A stretch of DNA of 5,346 nucleotides from assembly GCA_021413405.1 (NCBI GenBank), contig JAIOQL010000113.1:1-5346 (forward strand), read 5' to 3'. The position numbers were made by a program, and so were the translations under genes. The stretch's first letter is position 1, and each line of letters starts with the position of its first letter. The notes beneath the pieces were generated by a model. That model was not told where the DNA came from, made no database searches, and was given only the letters and a program-made list of their open reading frames with translations. This document shows, in pieces, positions 1 to 4,955 of this stretch. This DNA comes from Leptospira sp. (lineage in GTDB: Bacteria; Spirochaetota; Leptospiria; Leptospirales; Leptospiraceae).

Positions 1-711
1 CCTGGCTACCTCTTCCTGGTCGAGATCGTAATGCAATGCCTTTACTGATGGAATCATTATTCTTGAAATCCTCGCTGTGGGTGATGCTAAGAACAAGTCC
101 TTTAATTTAACATAGCCTTTCAGAATTCCATTTTCATCGGTGACATATACTACATAGATATTCTCTGTCTCCCGCGAAGCTTTTCTTAGATTTATTATAC
201 CTTTCCGTGCTGTTTCATTTTCCTGGACGACGGCATAATCTTTCGACATAAGTCTTCCAGCAGTATTTTCATTGAAATTCAACTGACTTCGGATTTTTGA
301 AGAATCTTCTTTATCTATCGAATTCAGAATCTCTTCTGCTTTTTCCTCTGAAATTTCCGAGATGAGACTCGTCGCCTCATCTGATTCCATATTTCCGATG
401 ATAGGGGATATTTCTTTTAGATTGAGCTTTTCTACGAAAATGGACTGTAATTCCTCAGTCATCTCAACGAGAATCAGGCCTCTGGTTTCTTCATCACAAA
501 GCCTGAAGAGATAAATTGCGTTTTCAATATTAATAGCCCCCAATGCCTCGGCGATATCAGCAGGATGCGATTCTTCCAGAATAGATTTGAGTTTCCTGGA
601 TTTTTTGTTTGAGATCAGTTCAGTAATCTCTTTAATAAATTCGGGATTATTCCAGTCGGATAGGATCTGTTTTGATTTCGTGGCTGGTTGTTCTTGATCC
701 TGATTTTTCAT
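1..711 (-). CDS. mgtE: Magnesium transporter MgtE, N-terminal cytosolic part (partial)
   Basis: This is the first 237 residues of an MgtE-family Mg2+ channel/transporter; the gene runs off the left edge, so the pore domain is not visible. In the family, a cytosolic N domain and two CBS domains sense Mg2+ and gate a five-helix membrane pore. Seen here: an acidic helical N domain at about residues 25-145 with the family motif HPADIAEAL (49-57) and MESDEATSLI (108-117). The CBS1 domain starts at TAGRLM (150-155) and contains NIYVVYVTDENGILKGYVKLKDL (split as NIYVVYVTDE at 184-193 and LKGYVKLKDL at 197-206). CBS2 begins near residue 217 and includes the hallmark DQEEVAR at 231-237. The ATG at 711 is the only start after an in-frame stop (TAA) upstream; no Shine-Dalgarno is visible. 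It follows the acyl-CoA dehydrogenase-like gene on the same strand after 77 nt and seems to have its own promoter. Family assignment is firm. Confidence 0.95.
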   Translation of the reverse strand, partial: MKNQDQEQPATKSKQILSDWNNPEFIKEITELISNKKSRKLKSILEESHPADIAEALGAINIENAIYLFRLCDEETRGLILVEMTEELQSIFVEKLNLKEISPIIGNMESDEATSLISEISEEKAEEILNSIDKEDSSKIRSQLNFNENTAGRLMSKDYAVVQENETARKGIINLRKASRETENIYVVYVTDENGILKGYVKLKDLFLASPTARISRIMIPSVKALHYDLDQEEVAR

Positions 712-758
712 TTTAAGAATTTGAAAATGATGAAAGCTATTAATACTAAAGAAATAAA

Positions 759-786
759 ATTATAACATTGCGCAACCTTTATTCAA
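759..786 (-). promoter_or_regulatory. Candidate sigma70-type promoter for mgtE
   Basis: On the minus strand, TTGAAT (786-781) is followed after 16 nt by a perfect TATAAT (764-759). Transcription would begin near 752, giving a leader of about 40 nt before the mgtE ATG. The spacer contains the perfect palindrome TTGCGCAA (768-775), which could be an operator. The promoter lies immediately after the stop codon of the upstream gene, so mgtE can be transcribed independently. The call rests on consensus match and position only. Confidence 0.5.
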
Positions 787-788
787 TT

Positions 789-1850
789 CTATCCGGGAAG
801 AGGAGAGTCTGAATCTTTGTACAAAATCATCATCCTCTTTCTTGCACGATGCAAATAACTTTCCTGTAACTTGTCCCGCCAGAAAAAAAGTCCGGAATCC
901 GGAGAAAGTTGAGTTATTTTATCCTTCCCGAAAATTTTGAACAAAGCTTCAAAAAAAATCCTGGCAACCGATTCAAAGCCAAACGGGTAATACTCTACCA
1001 GAAGAATATCCCGATTTCCGTCTTTCTTTCCTGAAAGCTCCCGCAGGTTTGACCATAAAAGATCCCGAAGTGTATGAAGATCGAGTATTGTTGATTTGAA
1101 ATCCTCGGAACCGGAAATCAGTTCATTGAGCTCCCTGTCTTTGAAAATCCCGGTTAGCAGGTATTTAGAATAGCCACAGAATGCAACTGCCAGAGATAGC
1201 ATTTCTGACATCCTTAAATTTTCTGCAATGCCTTTGTAATCTACATCTAATATCTGTTCCTGGTTTATTATTAAATTTTTACATTCTAGTCTGCAATGGG
1301 TCGCTTCTTTCGCAAATGGTAGAGTAAATTTTTCAATATTAATTCCCGGTTCATTTTTTTGAGTTATTACTACTGAAAATTTTTCTGTGATTTCGTTTCT
1401 TGCTACAATAAGATAATGAGAAGCATGGTAACCATTTGTTAAAAAAGATTTTTCAGCATTCAACACCGTATCTCCTTTTGAATTTGCAGATACAGAACTT
1501 TTCAGGGTAGAAATTCTTCCGTTCCAGTTTTTTTCCGATACTCCGAGAGAAATCACATTTTTTCCGCTAATGATCCCTTCCAGAAGCTTTTTCGCCGGTT
1601 CATTCGTTTCAGCTGCTTTTTCCAAAACAACACCTGCGATATTCAACTGTGCCATTATTGCGACTGCAATCCCTACCCCATGCTTGCAGGAAGAAATTTC
1701 CATCAGTTTCTCGTGAAATGACAGGTAACTCTCCCCATTTAACGGTGCGAATATATTTTCTGCTGCGAGTAGTTCTAATGCATCAGGGTATATGGATTCC
1801 GGGTCGATAGTATCTGGTATGGAATTCAGGTAATTTTTGGCTTTGTTCAT
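789..1850 (-). CDS. Acyl-CoA dehydrogenase-like protein with altered active site
   Basis: A 353-residue protein with the layout of the acyl-CoA dehydrogenase (ACAD) flavoprotein family, slightly shorter than the usual ~380. Residues 1-95 look like the helical N domain. Residues 98-205 match the FAD/substrate beta domain: SLGVSE (101-106) corresponds to the family's (T/S)E signature, and AEKSFLTNG (132-140) followed by LIVA (147-150) is the typical 'GEK.FITNG...LVVA' block. Residues 205-345 are helical, with EALFKIFG (301-308) and the conserved RD pair at 325-326 in the place of the family's 'AL.lfGG...RD' region. Departures from the family: the signature after SE lacks the GSD-type turn, and the position nine residues after R325, where medium-chain-type enzymes carry the catalytic Glu, is His334. 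I infer an ACAD fold with altered, lost or non-standard dehydrogenase activity; the substrate is unknown. ATG at 1850 has no Shine-Dalgarno. The gene is divergent from the receiver-PP2C gene. Confidence 0.75.
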   Translation of the reverse strand: MNKAKNYLNSIPDTIDPESIYPDALELLAAENIFAPLNGESYLSFHEKLMEISSCKHGVGIAVAIMAQLNIAGVVLEKAAETNEPAKKLLEGIISGKNVISLGVSEKNWNGRISTLKSSVSANSKGDTVLNAEKSFLTNGYHASHYLIVARNEITEKFSVVITQKNEPGINIEKFTLPFAKEATHCRLECKNLIINQEQILDVDYKGIAENLRMSEMLSLAVAFCGYSKYLLTGIFKDRELNELISGSEDFKSTILDLHTLRDLLWSNLRELSGKKDGNRDILLVEYYPFGFESVARIFFEALFKIFGKDKITQLSPDSGLFFWRDKLQESYLHRARKRMMILYKDSDSPLPG

Positions 1851-1913
1851 TTGTTAATAAATTATTCTATTGAATTATTAGCTTTATTATTTACACTGTA
1901 TTTTCTCTCGAAA
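1851..1913. promoter_or_regulatory. Divergent AT-rich intergenic region
   Basis: These 63 nt separate the start codons of the acyl-CoA dehydrogenase-like gene (minus) and the receiver-PP2C gene (plus), so both promoters must lie here or overlap the coding starts. The spacer is very AT-rich and holds partial matches (TTGAAT at 1870-1875 on the plus strand, TAGAAT on the minus strand). I could not pair any of them into a convincing -35/-10 set with normal spacing. Neither start codon has a recognisable Shine-Dalgarno. Confidence 0.4.
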
Positions 1914-3065
1914 ATGGAAAAGCAATTAAAAGTACTTTTTATTGAAGATTCTGAAGATGATGCAGATCTTTTAGCCCGATTGTTGCGAAAAGCAGGTTAT
2001 CAGTTATCCTCTGTTAGGGTGGATAATCGCAAAGCTCTAATGGATTCGCTAAAAGAAAACTCATTCGACATTATTCTCGCTGATTATGTTATCCCGGGTT
2101 TCGGAGGAATGGAAGCTCTTAAGATTGTAAAGGCTATTGGAAAAGATATCCCTGTAATCCTTATTTCCGGAAGCATCGGAGAATCCATTGCCGTGGATGT
2201 GATGCGGGCGGGAGCACAGGATTATATTATGAAAGATAATCTTACACGATTGGTTCCGGCAATCCAGAGAGAGATGCAGGAATCCGAATCAAGAATGAAA
2301 GCAAGAATTGTTCAGTCCACTCTCAAGGAAAAGGAAGATGAGCTCAGGTTAGCAAGGATTATTCAAAGCAATTTTTTCCCGGATGCTGCTCCTGAAGTTC
2401 CAGGCTATGATATAGCCGGAAAATCCTATTCGGCTTCAGAAACTGGGGGAGACTACTATGATTTCATTCCCTTGCTTGACGGTTCCACTGGGATAATAAT
2501 CGCCGATGTCAGTGGGCATGGAATTGGCTCAGCGTTGCTAATGACTTCAACCAGGGCCTATTTAAGGGCATTCTCCACCGCACAGGAGAATAGCGGAAAA
2601 ATTCTGGAAAGTACAAACAGGGTTCTTTTCCGTGATATCCGGGATGGGAAAAGTTTTGTCACTTTGATCCTGGTCCGGATGAATTTTGAAAAAAATATCT
2701 TTTCCTATTCGAGCGCTGGACACCCTTCTGCTTATCTCATCGGAAACCGTGGAGAAATTAAAAATGAGCTAAAAAGCCTGAACCTGCCTCTTGGCGTAGA
2801 TCCGAGACCGGACTATAACTGCTCAGGTAATTATAATTTTGAAAAAGATGATATCCTGATTCTCATTACTGACGGAGTATCTGACACAAGATCCCCCGAT
2901 AATCACAGATTTGGCATTAAACAAACGATTGAAATAGTAAATGCAAACAGGAAAAAGAAAGCATCAGAGATAATTGAAATTCTATATCAGGAAATTGAAG
3001 ATTTCTCCGGTTCAATTACCCAGGAAGATGATGTTACAATTATACTGGTGAAAAGAGAAATTTAG
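1914..3065 (+). CDS. Response regulator with PP2C/SpoIIE-type serine phosphatase output
   Basis: A 383-residue, apparently cytosolic two-domain signalling protein. Residues 5-120 are a CheY-like receiver: acidic pocket E11/D12, phospho-acceptor D57 (in ILADYVIPG), S85 in LISGS, and conserved K107 in YIMKDNL. Residues 120-150 are a charged, probably coiled-coil linker ending in the 'LARIIQSNFFP' segment typical just before SpoIIE domains. Residues 165-380 are a PP2C-type phosphatase: GGDYYDF (178-184, metal-binding D180), ADVSGHG (197-203, D198), SSAGHP (266-271), TDG (319-321, D320) and EDDVT (371-375). All metal-ligand aspartates are present, so it should be active. In the family, receiver phosphorylation controls dephosphorylation of targets such as anti-sigma-factor antagonists. 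I chose the ATG at 1914. A TTG at 1851 is in frame but would add 21 hydrophobic residues not normal for this architecture and would abut the divergent start codon. No sensor kinase or antagonist gene is visible nearby. Confidence 0.93.
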   Translation: MEKQLKVLFIEDSEDDADLLARLLRKAGYQLSSVRVDNRKALMDSLKENSFDIILADYVIPGFGGMEALKIVKAIGKDIPVILISGSIGESIAVDVMRAGAQDYIMKDNLTRLVPAIQREMQESESRMKARIVQSTLKEKEDELRLARIIQSNFFPDAAPEVPGYDIAGKSYSASETGGDYYDFIPLLDGSTGIIIADVSGHGIGSALLMTSTRAYLRAFSTAQENSGKILESTNRVLFRDIRDGKSFVTLILVRMNFEKNIFSYSSAGHPSAYLIGNRGEIKNELKSLNLPLGVDPRPDYNCSGNYNFEKDDILILITDGVSDTRSPDNHRFGIKQTIEIVNANRKKKASEIIEILYQEIEDFSGSITQEDDVTIILVKREI

Positions 3066-3376
3066 TAAAAAAGCGATTCGGAAAATTTCAAATTCTATTA
3101 AACTATGAAACTCAAATTTATTTCCGCTTCTCGAAAACTTGGCCATCTGGAACCCAAAGCTCCAGGCTTTGCGAATGACTCCTCCCGGATTTTTAATGTT
3201 TGTTATATTCGGAAGAAAGGAAGCGACTGTGAATTTATGGAGATTTGCAAACTGGATTTTCATAAGATATTTATTCAGTCTTCTATTTAATTTTATTCAT
3301 TTTTTTTTCCTGTTGATAACATCTGAAACAGGTATACGGGAAAAAAGGCTAGTTTAAAGCAAAATTGGTTTTTTCG

Positions 3377-3401
3377 AAAAAGGAAGATCGGCTTATCTTC
3401 C
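3377..3401 (-). terminator. Intrinsic terminator for the DUF309 gene
   Basis: Read on the minus strand, GGAAGAT (3401-3395), a six-nt loop AAGCCG, and ATCTTCC (3388-3382) form a perfect 7-bp stem followed directly by five T (3381-3377). This is the standard Rho-independent layout. It lies about 110 nt beyond the DUF309 stop codon. The plus-strand reading has no T-run after the stem, so it would not serve the receiver-PP2C gene well. Confidence 0.65.
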
Positions 3402-3409
3402 GCGAAAGC
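3402..3409. repeat. GCGAAAGC mini-hairpin beside the terminator
   Basis: The octamer GCGAAAGC (plus strand) directly adjoins the terminator stem. If the neighbouring bases are used it can form CGC-GAAA-GCG (3401-3410). GCGAAAGC is known as an unusually stable single-stranded DNA mini-hairpin, and GAAA is also a stable RNA tetraloop. A further pairing of CGAAAA (3375-3380) with TTTTCG (3416-3421) could enclose both this element and the terminator stem. Whether it has a function is unknown. Confidence 0.4.
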
Positions 3410-3485
3410 GAAATATTTTCGGAATAGTTCCCTGCAATTATAGCGCAATCCGAACCGCTTGTTCGTGTTCAGATGATCCATGGAA

Positions 3486-3505
3486 GTCCGGCATGTTATC
3501 CGGAC
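3486..3505 (-). other. Perfect 6-bp hairpin just after the DUF309 stop codon
   Basis: GTCCGG (3486-3491) and CCGGAC (3500-3505) are perfect inverted repeats around an eight-nt loop. On the minus strand the stem starts six nt after the DUF309 stop codon. There is no T-run after it, so it is not a standard terminator; a role in 3'-end protection of the transcript is possible but inferred. Confidence 0.4.
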
Positions 3506-3511
3506 ATCTCG

Positions 3512-3955
3512 TTAAAGAAAAATATTCCAATCGTTTCCTATCTCAATCGGGATTTTATTTTTGTATTCGAGTATTTCAGTTAAATTCAGAACTGATTCCA
3601 GTTCTGCCCGGATACGGTATAAAATTCCTTTTCCTGAATCCCGAAGTGAATCCGAATCCAAAAGATCGTTGAGTTTACAAAGTGCTTTTCCGCCAAGCGA
3701 ACGGGCTCCAAATGAATTCGGAATCACGTAGATTTTATTCATCATTACTGAAATCTGAATCAATGCCTGTATATAAACCCGCATCGGTCCCGATTCTTTT
3801 TTCCATTGAAATTCAAAAACTTCATGGGCTTCAAAGAATTTTCCTCTTCTGTAAAATTCTATCGCTTTGAGGAATGCGTAATCCCTGGTTGATTCGGGAT
3901 CTTTCGAGCCTGTTATAGTCTCCAACACAAGAAAAACTTCGGGATCAAATTTCAT
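3512..3955 (-). CDS. DUF309 family protein
   Basis: A 147-residue soluble protein of the DUF309 family, whose biochemical role is not established. The family core is clear: FYRRGKFFEAHEVFEFQW (34-51) matches the conserved 'F..G.FfEAHE..E..W' motif, with H44, E45, E48 and W51 present. It is followed by ALIQISVMM (64-72, the 'LIQ.a' helix) and GARSLGGKAL (83-92, the 'GA..L..KAL' helix). The His/Glu pair looks like a possible metal or catalytic site, but that is inference. The protein has no signal peptide or membrane segment. The ATG at 3955 gives the normal family length; no Shine-Dalgarno precedes it. It stands alone, transcribed away from the sdh operon and convergent with the receiver-PP2C gene, and ends in its own terminator. 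Confidence 0.85.
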   Translation of the reverse strand: MKFDPEVFLVLETITGSKDPESTRDYAFLKAIEFYRRGKFFEAHEVFEFQWKKESGPMRVYIQALIQISVMMNKIYVIPNSFGARSLGGKALCKLNDLLDSDSLRDSGKGILYRIRAELESVLNLTEILEYKNKIPIEIGNDWNIFL

Positions 3956-3965
3956 GGAGTTGTTG

Positions 3966-3992
3966 ATAATATTCCAATTTCACTAAGTTCAA
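3966..3992 (-). promoter_or_regulatory. Candidate promoter for the DUF309 gene
   Basis: On the minus strand TTGAAC (3992-3987) and TATTAT (3971-3966) are separated by 15 nt, slightly short of the ideal 17. Transcription would then start only a few nt before the ATG at 3955, giving an almost leaderless mRNA, which fits the lack of a Shine-Dalgarno. Weak evidence from consensus matching only. Confidence 0.3.
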
Positions 3993-4096
3993 GTGGGATC
4001 GATCAGGATTTGCGTCGTCCCCCGGTTAATGAAGACTGTTTATAAACCCTTTTTCAGCCTGATTTATTCTGCTACCAAAAAAACACAGAAGGAATA

Positions 4097-4107
4097 CCGG
4101 AATCCGG
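4097..4107. promoter_or_regulatory. Possible operator: interrupted palindrome upstream of sdhC
   Basis: CCGGA and TCCGG are perfect inverted arms around a single A. The site abuts the -35-like element of the candidate sdhC promoter, a common place for a regulator to bind. The same 11 bases also occur inside the acyl-CoA dehydrogenase-like gene (892-902), where they are simply coding, which weakens the case. Confidence 0.25.
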
Positions 4108-4135
4108 GTGAAACAGAAATATTAAAAAATAGAAT
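4108..4135 (+). promoter_or_regulatory. Candidate promoter for the sdh operon
   Basis: GTGAAA (4108-4113) and TAGAAT (4130-4135) lie 16 nt apart, matching the sigma70 consensus at four and five of six positions. Initiation near 4142 would give a leader of roughly 110 nt. Other AT-rich hexamers nearby, such as TATCAT at 4171-4176, could serve instead, so the call is tentative. Confidence 0.25.
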
Positions 4136-4254
4136 TTTTACTTTTCAACAAATCATATCAGAATAAGTCTTATCATTTAGACAGAAACCGGCAAACGAAT
4201 CGAATTTCTGATGTTAAAAACCAAAAAAAATTACCAATTAAACCGGAGTTCACT

Positions 4255-4953
4255 ATGAGTGGAAAAAGCTCTTTTTTTGGCTCCTCAATAGGAAAAAAAA
4301 TTCTGATGGCAGGAAGCGGAATTTTACTATTGGGCTTTGTGATTGCTCATATGCTTGGGCATTTGCAGATGTTTCAGGGTCAAAATGCCTACAATAATTA
4401 TGCAAAAACCTTAAAGGATCTTGGTCCACTACTTTGGATCGCAAGAAGTGGTCTTCTGGTTGTCTTCCTTTTGCACATTTCCGTTGCGATAATACTGAGC
4501 AGGGAAAACAGTAATGCGAGACCTGTTGGCTACAAGTTTTCCAGTACGATCCAGGCCTCTTTTGCCTCTATAACCATGGTTTTAACAGGGTTGCTTGTTC
4601 TATCTTTTGTTATATACCATCTGATGCATTTTACCCTTGGGATTACTAATCCAGAACACTTTTTGCTAAAAGATTCTCTTGGTAGACCTGACGTCTATTC
4701 AATGTTTGTTCTTGCATTCCAGGACAACGCAATTGCCGGTTCTTATTTTGCCGCAATGATAATTCTTGGCATTCACCTGAGTCATGGTATATTCAGTGCT
4801 TTCCAGACCCTCGGATTAAACAATGTTGAGTTGAATCCGAAAGTCAAATCGGCAAGTATTGGAATTGCTATACTTATTGTTAGCGGATATCTATCGGTTC
4901 CAATAGGCATATTCGCAGGTATAATAAAACCTGTAACTATAGGAGGAATGTAA
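4255..4953 (+). CDS. sdhC: Succinate dehydrogenase cytochrome b subunit (b558 family)
   Basis: A 232-residue membrane anchor of succinate:quinone oxidoreductase, passing electrons between SdhAB and membrane quinone through haem b. Five hydrophobic segments fit the single-subunit, di-haem b558 fold: about 16-34, 60-82, 102-128, 160-180 and 200-224. Candidate axial haem ligands lie in the first four helices: H32/H36, H74, H122/H125 and H174/H177. This is close to the spacing of the four ligand histidines of the Bacillus-type SdhC. The family usually works with menaquinone, which suggests the same here. The ATG at 4255 has a GGAG (4245-4248) six nt upstream. The stop is two nt before the sdhA start, so the genes are co-transcribed and probably translationally coupled; the last codons of sdhC contain the sdhA ribosome binding site. 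No separate SdhD is expected with this class. Confidence 0.93.
   Translation: MSGKSSFFGSSIGKKILMAGSGILLLGFVIAHMLGHLQMFQGQNAYNNYAKTLKDLGPLLWIARSGLLVVFLLHISVAIILSRENSNARPVGYKFSSTIQASFASITMVLTGLLVLSFVIYHLMHFTLGITNPEHFLLKDSLGRPDVYSMFVLAFQDNAIAGSYFAAMIILGIHLSHGIFSAFQTLGLNNVELNPKVKSASIGIAILIVSGYLSVPIGIFAGIIKPVTIGGM
4941..4946 (+). promoter_or_regulatory. Strong Shine-Dalgarno of sdhA inside the sdhC 3' end
   Basis: AGGAGG, nine nt before the sdhA ATG at 4956, sits within the last codons of sdhC (encoding Gly-Gly). It fixes the sdhA start and implies that ribosomes finishing sdhC can help load sdhA. It also argues for a host that uses canonical Shine-Dalgarno initiation, at least for this operon. 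Confidence 0.8.
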
Positions 4954-4955
4954 GC

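Larger units (their letters stand above)
3066..3511. other. Gene-poor convergent region between receiver-PP2C and DUF309 genes
   Basis: 446 nt between two convergent stop codons, with no gene I can support. Short open frames exist on both strands (for example 3105-3290 and 3139-3357 on plus, 3293-3481 on minus), but none has a Shine-Dalgarno, a recognisable domain or an exclusive claim. The left half holds a small inverted repeat CAAAGC/GCTTTG (3155-3160 and 3166-3171). A run of nine T lies at 3300-3308, followed by an imperfectly placed inverted repeat CCTGTT/AACAGG (3309-3314 and 3327-3332) that is not terminator-like on either strand. The right half holds the minus-strand terminator and other hairpins listed separately. 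I see no clear plus-strand terminator for the receiver-PP2C gene. Confidence 0.6.
3956..4254. other. Divergent intergenic and leader region upstream of sdhC
   Basis: 299 nt between the divergent starts of the DUF309 gene and sdhC. It holds the candidate DUF309 promoter at the left and a candidate sdhC promoter near 4108-4135. It also contains the interrupted palindrome CCGGA-A-TCCGG (4097-4107) and a smaller one, ATAAG-T-CTTAT (4163-4173). A 45-codon open frame (4029-4166, plus) has no Shine-Dalgarno and no recognisable domain, so I do not call it a gene. No riboswitch or RNA gene was recognised. Confidence 0.5.

Noticed and set aside
892..902. Second copy of CCGGAATCCGG
   Set aside because: It lies in frame within the acyl-CoA dehydrogenase-like gene, encoding Ser-Pro-Asp-Ser-Gly, so it is explained by coding and is probably a coincidence.
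3012..3263. Minus-strand 83-residue open frame overlapping the end of the receiver-PP2C gene
   Set aside because: Overlaps conserved PP2C coding sequence at its end, has no Shine-Dalgarno and no recognisable domain; most likely a chance frame.
3300..3332. T-run plus CCTGTT/AACAGG inverted repeat as a terminator for the receiver-PP2C gene
   Set aside because: The T-run precedes the stem instead of following it on the plus strand, and on the minus strand the stem is followed by A residues; neither orientation is terminator-like.
3441..3460. tRNA-like GGTTCGGAT segment on the minus strand
   Set aside because: It resembles a T-loop, but the flanking stem is only four pairs with an oversized loop and no acceptor, D or anticodon arms are found.
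3293..3481. Minus-strand 62-residue open frame
   Set aside because: Runs through the DUF309 terminator and hairpin cluster, has no ribosome binding site, and its composition looks like translated AT-rich non-coding DNA.
3682..3870. Plus-strand 62-residue open frame
   Set aside because: Lies wholly inside the DUF309 gene on the opposite strand, whose protein has clear family motifs.
4253..4444. Minus-strand 63-residue open frame
   Set aside because: Antisense to the start of sdhC, which has a strong family match and a ribosome binding site.
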